NCBI RefSeq assembly: GCF_019279795.1
Contig: NC_056744.1
Span: forward strand, 900,413,904 to 900,477,903
Source: Protopterus annectens
Taxonomy: Eukaryota > Chordata > Ceratodontiformes > Protopteridae
DNA length: 64,000 nt
Direction of reading: 5' to 3'
The notes under the pieces are model-generated. The model saw only the letters and a program-made list of their open reading frames with translations. It did no database searches and was not told where the DNA came from. A program made the translations under genes and the position numbers. This document shows positions 13,105 through 24,815 of the stretch, one piece after another (the first letter of the stretch is position 1; each line of letters begins with the position of its first letter).

Positions 13105-14300
13105 CTAGCTCAGAGCAGAAGGAAAAAGTGATAAAGACAGACTTGGGAGTGATACTTTCTTGCTCTTCTCTGGGTCTATTTACCGCTATTACATAATGCC
13201 AGTAAGCATAGATCAACTGGCCACCAGCAAATAGTTAGTTTCCCGTTTAGAGATATGCCACTTCATATGCTTCACTGATATGACCCATTACTAAACATAA
13301 TGGTGTGTTCTGCAGTTATTGAACAAGCACTTGAAAATTACAAGCATTTAATAATAAAATCATAGAGCTTAGAAAACTATATGGAAAGACTTCAGGAACT
13401 ATCATTATATTCTGTTTCTTATGGATTACTAAAAGATGACCTATTGCCTGATCCATTTCTGCTTGTAGTAGATATGCTGCTGGGGGGTGCTAACACCAGA
13501 TTTAGTGAACCTAATACCGAAGATAAATATTAGTGTATAAATTTATAGATACTTTTCACAGCACATTTTAGGGTTATGGAATAAGCATTGCTCTACAATA
13601 GCATGTCAGTCATTATGTTAAAAAAAATAAAAATAAAAAAGAAGAAAAGAAAAGGAAAGAAGAATTGTGACCAATATATTATAAATAGAGGGTAAAATAG
13701 TGTTATATTCATCAAGCTTCATGAAGCTGAAGAGTTAAATGTATAAAAGTATACTTTTCTTATCTTGTACTGCACATTATTAAAGCTATATAATTTCTTC
13801 TTAATGCTTATTTACCTTATTGCATGTTTCACTAAGTTATAGCCGAAATGGGTAATTGTTTCACTAAGTTATAGCTGAAAAGGGTAATTTTCTCTACCTA
13901 CTTAACAAGGTAACAACGAGAAAAAAGTAAATAAATAGCATGTAATTTACAGGTGACTTTATATAATACTACAATCCATGTAATAACATTTGAGTTGATC
14001 ACACATTGTAATCAAAGTGAAGCTTAGTAAGGCTGCTGGTTTGAACAGTAGTACAGGCAAAGAGGAGAGACAGCTCAGGCCCAGTAAGACGACATAAAGT
14101 AACAGTGCATGTAACATATCCTTAATGTTAGCAAGATGCATGACAGCTGCACATCTATTAAAAGGGAAGGGACAATGCTGCATAATAAGTAATTATCGAC
14201 CAATTAACACACTCAGTTTACATTCTAAATGAAGAATATTTTGCTCTTACCTTTGTCAAAAAAGGCTTTAGTTTCTGTGCATTTCAAGACAAAAATTACT
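13105..14300. other. No gene; one short tandem duplication
   Basis: A unit of about 33 bp is repeated twice at 13830-13895 (TTTCACTAAGTTATAGC). Otherwise I see nothing recognisable. Confidence 0.45.
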
Positions 14301-14302
14301 TA

Positions 14303-15010
14303 GAGTCACATAACCTTCTCTACAGTGACCATTCAAGGCAGAGACAGCAGGAACATTGAATCATAGGTAAGTAGATAGGTAAGGGAGTAACAGAGATAGT
14401 AACATAAGCTTGTAAGCGAATAAATAAAGACAGAAATAAAGGTAGTGGTAGAAGAAAAAATAGTGGTCTTGTGCTGGATATTGGCAACCAGCCAAAGGCA
14501 ACAATTAACCAGACAAAAGGAAGCAGATGTCATTTAATCATGCATAATTGACTGAGCATTCTCTGCAGTGACTGTTCAAGGTGAATGCTGCAGCAACGCT
14601 GAGCTGTAGGTAAGTAAATAAGTAAGTAATAGAGTTAGTGTCATTAGAAAGTAAGCAAATAAGGGCATCAAGTAGTGTGGCAAAATAAATAAAGAAAGGT
14701 AGCAGACTTGTGCAGGGTAGATACAACTAGCAGCCAGGCAGAAGAAAACAATAAGGTTCCATTGAATGTGTCAAAAAAAAATAAGAAATAAACTTCTTAG
14801 CTGGAATCTGTATCTGTAAAGACTATATCAACAAAAATCTGGCAGTTCTCCTTCAACGATCTTTCACCTATTGCAGCATATACTCTAAGTTACCACCTTA
14901 TTGTCTTTAATATTTAATTTTCAATGTTCCTGCAGTCATTGCCTTTAACAGTCACTGTAGAGAATGTTCAGTCTTTTACACGATTAAATGACGTTCACTG
15001 ACCTGAACTT
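14303..15010. repeat. Cluster of about 235-bp units, two direct and one inverted
   Basis: Two direct units (about 14303-14545 and 14546-14785) share a start like TTCTCTACAGTGAC, a GGTAAGTA block and a later AGCAGCCAGGCAGAA-type block. A third, inverted partial unit (about 14860-15010) repeats the GCAGGAACATTGAA start on the minus strand. This could be a foldback element or a local rearrangement 3' of F3. No family is recognised. Confidence 0.55.
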
Positions 15011-15424
15011 TGATGGAAAGTTAGGAACCCAGGACTTTCAGTAAGATCATCAACAGCAGGTTAGTTGACCATCTTGTTGTTGTAAGTAACAACACATGTA
15101 TAATGGCTTGTGCTGACTAATAGTTTAATATGGCTTAGCAGGACAGACCTGGGAATGAAACTAGAGTTTCGAACTATAAATGTAGTTATCCCGAAGGAAC
15201 ACATTTGGGGTTCATACTTGCTTAGCCTCTATCCCTGTGATTTACCTTTGCCACAAGCTCTCAGGTAATGCCTGACAAGGGCATTAAGCCAGAAACAATA
15301 ATAACTAGTAATCTACAGCAAACATATCTGCAAAACATACTAGTGACACATGTATTATGCATGGTAAAAGAACATAATAAAAAAATCTGAATTCATAGCT
15401 GTATGCAATTTTAAACGATTTATA
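15011..15424. other. No recognised gene; F3 3' flank
   Basis: AT-rich flank. A short hairpin-containing stretch at 15272-15296 weakly resembles a Penelope 3' motif but is not convincing. Confidence 0.35.
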
Positions 15425-16110
15425 TTGTTAAGATAGGCTCACATTTATTAAGGTCTAGGGACTTTAGTTAACAGCATACATATATACATACATACTTAAA
15501 AATGGTGTAATAGTATTAACCACGTAGTAAGTAGAAAGTACAGTGTATGTAAACACATAAAATGGAGGTATAATCAGTCTGATGTCCACCTTTACTTATA
15601 AAAATACTTTATATAAAATACAATATATACAAAAATACCCACATATAAACATTATATATAAATTTTTTAAAAATATTTATCCCTTTCAGTAAAACCATAC
15701 CAAATATATACATACATCATTATAATACACATAATCTTCTCTTATTACAAAATTAAATGTAGTGCACTTATATGACATAATTTCATTATAAAATAAATAA
15801 AATAATTATTTAGGACTGATTCAGTTTTGAAATATAGTGTTTTTTGACCCTTGCACCAAAGAACAGAGAAAGAGATTTAGTACCATTTTAAAAGTTATAA
15901 GCTAGTGTTACAAAATGATTTTGATAATCATATTCAGCACAATTTTGGATATTTTTGGTTTTTGGATATTTTACATCAGCAGTTACAAGTGGAAGTGAAT
16001 ATACTTGTGACGAAAAGCAGCTTTACTTCTTGTCTTGTCAGTTCAGAATGTACTGTAAACCTTGGAATGACAGTGTCTGACAGTAATTGCTTAAGTAAGT
16101 ATCTAAGTCC
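15425..16110 (-). other. F3: F3 3' untranslated region (inferred)
   Basis: The stretch runs from the F3 stop to just past the AATAAA at 15444-15449 (minus strand), about 685 nt. It is strongly AT-rich. The nonamer TTATTTATT at 15792-15800 (minus) is the core of class II AU-rich elements, and human tissue factor mRNA is known to be unstable through AU-rich elements. The true cleavage site cannot be read from sequence. Confidence 0.6.
15444..15449 (-). terminator. F3: Candidate F3 poly(A) signal AATAAA
   Basis: This is a canonical AATAAA on the minus strand 662 nt beyond the stop codon. It is the first exact hexamer that I noticed in a plausible position. Confidence 0.5.
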
Positions 16111-16253
16111 CTAAACGTCTTTAAGGGGCATGTTTTCTGTCTTCTTTTCTTCTGCAGACTTTTTGCATTTGCAGGCCACACATATGGAGACTGTTATAAT
16201 AATGCTCAAAACCACAGCAATTATCACTATGATCAGTAGGGCTGGACCATAAT
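16111..16253 (-). CDS. F3: F3 coding exon 6: transmembrane helix and cytoplasmic tail
   Basis: The exon has acceptor TTGTTTCAG and ends at the TAG stop at 16111-16113. It encodes residues 241-287: a hydrophobic helix beginning [13 protein letters not shown], then CVACKCKK and a short acidic-basic tail ending in ENMPLKDV. Human tissue factor has a similar short tail with a membrane-near cysteine and an ENSPL motif. The first codon is split with exon 5 (G plus AT gives Asp). Confidence 0.95.
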
Positions 16254-18653
16254 CTGAAACAAAATAAAACAGAAATAATTAGTTCACACCTTCACAAATA
16301 TGTATAGTTGCAAATATTTCTCCGTTTCTTAAAAACTAAGATGCTGCTGCTCCCACTGAGGCTAATAATGTCGGCTGAGTTTATGTTTCAAAACAAAGTG
16401 TGGTGAGAATGACTATATACAATAAGCTTTAAAAATCTCTTTGTCCTGCTCATATACACTTCACTTGTGTCAAATAAAGTCATTTTATCAACCTCACTTT
16501 GACCTAGAAATCCAATGTAGCACCAAGAAGCTGTGCAGATAATACATGCAATAGCTTTTAGGGTAAGCATGCAGCTATTATTTAGCGGAAAGTATGCCTG
16601 GTTCTTGGAGCCATTTTTTAACTACCTTAGTACCGAGTGGAGTATTGCCATAAATGCATAATCTTGTGTGCTGGTGGTAGGCCTTTGCTGATCTTGAATT
16701 ATCTACTGCACTTCATATAGAGATTATTATAGCTCATATACAAATCTGTACCGTATGGCAAATATTTCACTTTGTAAAATGGGCTAAATACATAAACTAA
16801 CTGGCAGAGTATGTTAGCCAACAGTGACCATATATAACGTAGTATCTCCTTACAGTTTTGATAAGAGCTTCTTGACACTTTGGTGCGGTGACAGAAGGTT
16901 CACATGTCTGCAGGTGACCAGACTGTGATTGAGTCAGGTATCACAGGGTCAAGCGTGGGAGGGAGGAATGAATATCATAGCACCATAGTAGTTCTTTGCT
17001 TTTCTGCTCTATAGAACTAACAAAACGGAACTTTTTACTCCTCTCTCCTCTTACCTAGCATATCACTTCTTGTATAACACATGGATAGTGTTGTTGTCTC
17101 ACATCACAATGTTCCTCAGTTCGATTATTGGCTGAGGTGCCTTCTGTGTGGAGTCTGCATGTCCTCCCTGTGTTTGCATGGGTTTCCTCTGGGTGCTCTG
17201 ACTTCATCCCACATTCCAAAGACAGACAGTAGGTGGATTAGACACTCTAAATTGGCCATAAGTGTGAGTATGTGTACAGTGTGGAAGAACTAATGTGGCA
17301 GAGCTAGCCAACAGGTTGTGTGAACTTTGGCTCTAGATGATTGTCACTGTTGAAGTGACAACCTGATGCCATGTGCAAAATGGGAAAAGAGGTCATGGAT
17401 GGATGGATCGCCAGGAGAAAAAACACAAGTCTATGATTCTGAATCTGAACCACTGCTGCAGATATTTTTCCCCATTAACCTGCCTCTTGAAAAATATTTA
17501 ATATGCTTCTTTCATTTGCTTCTACTGCCCCACAGCTGTACATGCTTGAGCCTATGATGGTAAGTTGATTGTCATCTGAAACACCAAGGTTATGCTCCTC
17601 ACTTGCCTTGACTTCCTTGGTTCCTGTATTTACCATAGTCACAACTGATTTGTTTATTTTTGTTGGTTTGCTGTAAACCTTATGAGCCCTTCCTACTGCT
17701 TGCATCAATGCATATTGGCAGACATCTTGCTAACTGTACTGCAGGCATTGTATACTAGATGTCTGGCATGTAATGTAGTAAAGACAAACCAAAGCAGGAA
17801 CAAGCAGCACCCCAAAGTCTTCAGCTCTTTATTAAAAATAACTTGAGTAAAACACTGGTAACAAATCACAAGTAAATGTAAACGCTTTTCATCTAGTTTT
17901 GTAACTAGACTTCTTCAGACAACAAACAGCAACTCAAATTCACTTAAATACACTTCCCCCTTCTTTCTCATGTTAACTTAATTGCTTAATAAATGCCAAT
18001 TAAACATAGTAGATGACCTTAAACTTTGCATCATAAATTAAGCTAAACAATCAATGCTACTAGTTGGTACAGCATACATGACCTTGTCGACCTACTTAAC
18101 TATGTTAGCACCTAGAACCCCAATTTTGCTTGGTGTGCCTAAAATACATAAATTGTTGTTAACAAGCAAGCAAATATAACTTTAGTTTACAGTACACTGT
18201 CATTTTGTCAGGTACTCACCAGCTAAGAAACTACCTTGAGAAGGAGTGCACTTCGGTGGAGTGACGTGGCCCAATCTTGTCTGATCTTTACGAGAAGGAA
18301 TAACAGGCTGCACAGAAAAGCAATAACTTTCACCTTTCTCAATGTTGATTTCTACTTCATTGGTATTTGTGTTCTCAGTTTTCTGCAGGAAAAACAAATA
18401 ATTATCATTACTTATTTCATCTTTGCAAAGTAAAGTTTCTAAAACTTTTCTTAATTCATCTCATCTGCATTTGCGGTAACTATATAACATCCCAATTAAC
18501 TGTGCATGAACAAGTATATAAGTACAGTACAATATACAAAAATTAAATTTATAAAATCTATGCTGTATAGCAGCAATCATGAATGGATATAAAATACCCT
18601 ATACAGCACATACACACAAACATACATATATACGTGTACATACATACACACAC

Positions 18654-18711
<58 letters not shown>

Positions 18712-18998
18712 TCATAGGTTCATAGGTGTGTACTAGGCTAATGGCCCTGGAGTCTTTACAAGCTTAGCCCATAGGAGTACCCTGGCATCATGCCACCCAA
18801 CATTAGTTCTTAGTGCCTGTGTCAATTAGAGCCACTGAAGTGATCCTCGGGGTGAATTTTCCATTTCCCATCCACTCGTCAAGATTTCTTTTGAAGAGGG
18901 CCAGTGAGATGCTCTGCTTGACATGTATGGGATGTCTATTCCATAGCATGGGCAGTCTCTGGGTTATGAACCTGTCCCTCCAGCATGTTCTGTTGATT

Positions 18999-19071
<73 letters not shown>

Positions 19072-19519
19072 CATACATACATAGATGCATCTACTTTAGA
19101 TAATTGAAACACCACTTACCCATCTACCCATCTTTGAAAACACCGAGATGAAAGCATCGAAAATCCACTTAAATGAACATTTACATCACTGGCAAAAAAC
19201 TACAGGTAGCTAACCACTTGTCCACCATGGTGAACTTTGCCCCTTTCCCCACTGTAGTGCGATCTAGGAGTTAGTATATTTAGTTGGGGGTGTGGGGGCA
19301 CAGCCCCCCCACATGGGGGGGTGGCGGGCAAAGCCGCCTGCATGGGTGGGTTTCATGTGGTTCAGTTTTCATTGCTGTAGTGCGGCCAAATGGTTACTTA
19401 CTTGTAGTTTTTTGTTGGTGATATAAGTGTTTGTTTAAGTGGATTTTCGGTGCTTTCATCGTGACATTTTCAAAGTTGGATAAGTGGCATTTTGATTATC
19501 TAAATAGACCCATATATAA

Positions 19520-19552
<33 letters not shown>

Positions 19553-19557
19553 CACAC

Positions 19558-19610
<53 letters not shown>

Positions 19611-20942
19611 GTTATAACCTGTATAATAGTAGTGTCTTACTTGAATCATTCTGTAGCTGTTGAAAGCTAAATATTTAGTTTTCCTAACAAACAATCTCTA
19701 TGAAGATGAGTTGATAGATCATTACATCTGACCTGACTTTTGTTTTTTAAGGTACATTTTTGGATGGTGTTTAACATCAGCCATTCACTTTTTTACACAC
19801 AATATCTCTGCAGTATAGTGTTATATATATTACTGCAGTACAGGAAAGACTAAACTTCTCCTAGAGATAGTTTCTAGAGTAGATTACAGACTCCTGTTTT
19901 TATTTTGGTTGCCTGACCAGACTAACAAGTGTGCTTATAAAAATGGATACTATAATCTAAACTTCTATGGGTGACTTGGTAAACATATCTACAACAATAC
20001 ATCCAGTTTGTTTTATGTGATCTAAACCTGAGTTTCACTTACTTTAGCAGCCAGACATGAGGTACCCATGTCCCTTATGCACAGCGGTAGCTTACACATG
20101 CCTTGCCCTCAGTATCCTGTTTGGCTACAGGTCATCATTATTCTTTTGGGAAAACTTGGCTAGGCTTAGAAAAGCCCACCAGGTCATTAGCCTACTAACA
20201 ATCTAAATCTGTGAGTACTGATGTAGGCTGCAGGCTAGTATTACATATCAATGCAAAGCATAGAATATTATCCCAAACACCAGATATAGTAACCAACAAT
20301 AAAAAGCAAAAAAGAAAATATATGTTGGTCACACACGGCTGTAAAAAACCTTTTAATACTTGAAAAGTTAGACAGAAGTTACTTCTGTCTACTTTTTCAA
20401 GTATTAAAAGTCTTTTTACAGCCGTGTGTGACCAACATATATTTTCTTTTTTAGTATTACATATCATTGTTGCTATATTTTGAGGTAACTTGAGTCATAA
20501 TGTCATGAAGTGGCTCCTAAATGCACCTAAAATAGTATGTGGTTAAAACGGCATACTCTGGTGATTCAGGTCTACAAAAAATGTTAGCATTATGATAGAA
20601 CACCTATTACTTGATGTATAAAAGGTTGGCCAGGGAGGAATCAGACTGCTGAAGAAATATTATGGTTTACTTTCAGATGTACCTGAAGATGGGAATATTA
20701 TGGGAAGGTGTGTAGTTCAACAAAATTACAAGAGGTATATGAAAAGCCACAGGGGAAGCACAAAGGTGTGCAAATACAATGTTTTAAAGAATGGGGGGGG
20801 GGGGGCATGGTTACCAGGTATGGGACTCAAGAAAGGAAAATATTTAACGCATGAATAATCTTAGAATAGTATTTATTTTTGTTACAAGAAACAAGCATTA
20901 GCTAAAAATCAATGCATGTAGCTATCTTTAAAAAGAACACAG

Positions 20943-20985
<43 letters not shown>

Positions 20986-22814
20986 AAAACAGAAAAAGAG
21001 CAATCATGGAATAAAACACAGAGGAAAAATTCAAGAATTCATGGAAAAAGCACAGTCTGATTCTTACATCTATAGGAAGAAAGTTACAATTGGTTATGAA
21101 GGTATGACAGGTTGTTCAAACTTCTGTGGATCAAGCACACTTCATAGGTCAGCCAGTTCATTATATTTCTATGTGCAGGTAGGACTGGTGCAGAAATGAC
21201 TCATACCGGCAACATCATGGCCTTAGTTCTCACATGGCATATTGTACTGTACAGAATCACAGTGTGTTAAATAAAAGCAAACAAGCTGTGGGTAAATAAA
21301 TAGACAAACAAGAAAATACATAAGGAAATAAATTAACAAGTGAGTGTTTCTGGATTCTTTGCTTGAATAAAAACAGGAAGGTTAAGGAGGTATTTCAGAG
21401 AAGTACAAAATGTTTTTGTTTGAGAAAAAACACAAAGCATTAAAATAAAAAAATAAGGAAATTTGCATTGGAAGACGAAAGACTAGCATATGTTAGATAT
21501 GTATTCATGATTATACATAATAAAATGATGCATGAAATTGGCACATTATGCAGAAATGTAAGCTTGGAATTTGGGTTACAGAAATATCTAAGCTGATACC
21601 AAATAACAGTGGAGTACTGTTCATTTTATGAAGGCAAGTACAATGCATATGACAACTTGCCAGGGGAATATGAGCATTTTTCAGGTATTTAAAAGTGAAC
21701 TCAAATGCACATAGATTGCAAGGGCACAAAGGTGATGGAAACAATTTATGCAGAGGTGATCTCCTGCCTCAGATTATGTATTCTGTTAACAATACAGTGC
21801 AATATGCCAGTGCTAAAAACACATTGCAACATCTGTTTGCCTGGTTTTAAGTCTGCAAAGTAAGCTATGTATTTATCAGTTCTGTCTTCATTTAAAATAG
21901 TTTTCTGCTAAAGTAACATTTTTTGATGTATGAACATCCTCTGAATTGAATATGTATGAATTATCTTTGCGGTTCCTCCTAATTTTCTTAGTGTGCAATA
22001 CAGTTCAAATGTGGTCTTTTTCTACATTTTCTAACGTTTTGCCTTTAGTGTTTACTGAATTCATGCAAATATGACAACATGTGGGTTTGGAATACAGCTA
22101 AGCTGCTATACAAACATACAATATGTGCTTTCAGGGCTAACCATCACAGCACTTACCTTCCCAGTACTAGTGGCTTTCCAGTAGTAAATGTGATATGCCA
22201 AGTTTCCATTGAAAAACTCCCTAATGCTTCTGAAGGTCTTGTTGTCGTACCTATAAGGTGTATCAGGATCTTTTATCATCACTTTTACTTTAGTTTTTGC
22301 TTCATTTTCCTTTAATGTGAAATCTGGCTGTCCAATTATTGCTGTAAATGACAATACATTAGTTAGTTACATTTCCTTTCAGTCCCCATTGTTGAATCTA
22401 ATTATTTTATTTGAATAGTCTTCCTTGATAAAATTTATAATAGGTGGGTATGGTGTGCATTGCAGTTTTATTTAAACAACCAAACAACCAGAGTGAATGT
22501 TTTCATAGAATTCTTATACAGTTTGACAAGGAAGGCCCTATCATTATAAGATTTAATAAGTAGTAAGTCATGACATAATCTAATTTTTTACAGACTCCAT
22601 TTATGTATAATATGCACTCTGCTAGAAAACACTTGTGGAGATGCATGATTTTCTGAAGGTCAGTCATAAGAGTCCTTACACAACAAATTCACTAAAGTTA
22701 CCATATCATTTCCTCTGTCATGCAATGAAATGTCAAAGGTGATTACATTTAGGTGGGGAGTTCATGCCTCACCCATATGAGGTTGCAGGGTGTAAGGAAA
22801 TACAGAGGCCAATA

Positions 22815-22860
<46 letters not shown>

Positions 22861-22869
22861 TATATACAT

Positions 22870-22921
<52 letters not shown>

Positions 22922-24753
22922 GTTTATTTAGATGGCTGAAAGACCATAAAGCAAATGTTATTTTGCAGAGACCAAAAATAATGAAATTGAAAACGTCGAA
23001 CTACTTAGTTTTTCTAGCACAAGTAAACACTTTCCCAACATGAGGAAATATGCCCTTTTCCCCACTGTAGTGTGATCCCAGAGTTGGTATATTTAGTTAA
23101 GGGGTGTGTGGGGGGCAAACCCCCTACCTAGGTGTGTTTCACATAGTATAGTGTGTTTTAATATAGTTTTGGGCAAGTATTTACTTGCCCTGGGAAAAAC
23201 TACATGGTTCAGCATTTTCAGTTTTGTTATTTTGGTCTCGGCAAAATAACATTCAGTTTTCTGGGCTTTCAGTTATCTAAAGTATATATATATATATATA
23301 TATATCTACAAAGGGTTCCTACTTATTTCCTAAGCATGACAGCATGACATGAAGTTGATACTTACTTTGGTTATAAGGAGTGAATGCTGGTGATACTTTG
23401 TAAGGATATTCTTCAGCTTCTTCATTAGTTCCTTCAGGTTCAGAAATAACGTGGGCATAAAATGTATCTTTTACGTCCTGTAGAAATCTTGTTAAGTCAC
23501 ATTCTGTATTTTTTGTTTTAATACAAGCTGGATTTTTTTTCCAATTTGTCAGTTTCCTAAAAGGAAAGAAATAAAAAGCTTCAGAGAAATGGTGTTGATA
23601 ATAGGTTTACAAGTTTTTAACCAATATATTTCTCTTGCATGTATGGGATGCTTACTAAGTCCATTTAATGCAGCAAAGCTAAAACAATTAGAACTGCTTA
23701 CTTCCTGCTGTAGCTGACATAGGCACAATGTGGTGAGCAAACTAAATGGATAATTTCCTTATAGGATGCAAACTAGTAAGCTATTCTTGCTTTACAGCAG
23801 TGATGGTAAACCTTTTGAGTTTGTTGTGTCAAAAATTCGGAAAGTGCCTAACTTGACTCTGCTTGCGTGTCACCCCCCCCCCCAACAACAAAAAAATAAA
23901 ATTAAATAAATAAATTTATCAAATAAATAAATAAACAAAAATAAATAAAACAGTACAACTCTCAATACATCAGGGATAAATCTCAACAGAATCAGGGACA
24001 AATCTAGAAATAAGAAACATGGACAGTTTTAAACTACTAGTATTATTAATATGAGACACTGACAGAAAAAAAGAACATGAATTAATATACAGTTTCTGAA
24101 GTAAAATAAGTCTATAACTCTAATTATTGTCATTATTAAGTGTAAAATGTTGCCAGTTTTAGGAAGGATTAAGAAGGACAGTTGAGAGGAATGTAAAACA
24201 GCACACTCCTAGAAGTGCAGACTATTTGCCCTTTGCAGAAGTGTAACAATTAAGAGAAAACAATGCCAGCACTGCCCTTTGCAGACTATCGAGACAGTGT
24301 ACTGAAATAGTCTTTGAGTTAATAGCTTCCTTATCCCTGCAGCAGTGTTGTTGAACTGGGTCCGGGCACTAAATAATTCAATGCACTTCACACAAGCAAC
24401 ACATTCAAAAGCAGTTTCTTTGGTAACTCGGGTGTTGGTGACCACTGGTGTGTCACCCAAAATGTTGTGGCATGTCACCTTTGACACGCATGTCATAGGT
24501 TCATCATCACTGCTTTATACCTATAGCTTTGGATTCTAAACTATTCAGTGCATGTGACTAATTTGGAATAATATTTATTATTATGTGTGCATACATTTGT
24601 CAATGAATGGTGCACTGTACACATATTAGTTCACTAAGTTTATTCTACTATTTATGATATGGTTATTTCTGAATTATAAGCACTTGTGCTCAAGCACACA
24701 TGTATACACACTCACACACATGGGCACACACACACACATGCATGCACACGTTG

Positions 24754-24815
<62 letters not shown>

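Noticed and set aside
15272-15296. Third hammerhead-like stretch (CTGACAA, short hairpin, GAAACA)
   Set aside because: The core has CTGACAA instead of CUGANGA, the stem is only three pairs and there is no stem I. It is probably chance or too decayed to call.
22106-22354. 82-residue ORF as an independent small gene
   Set aside because: It is F3 exon 4 read through into both introns.
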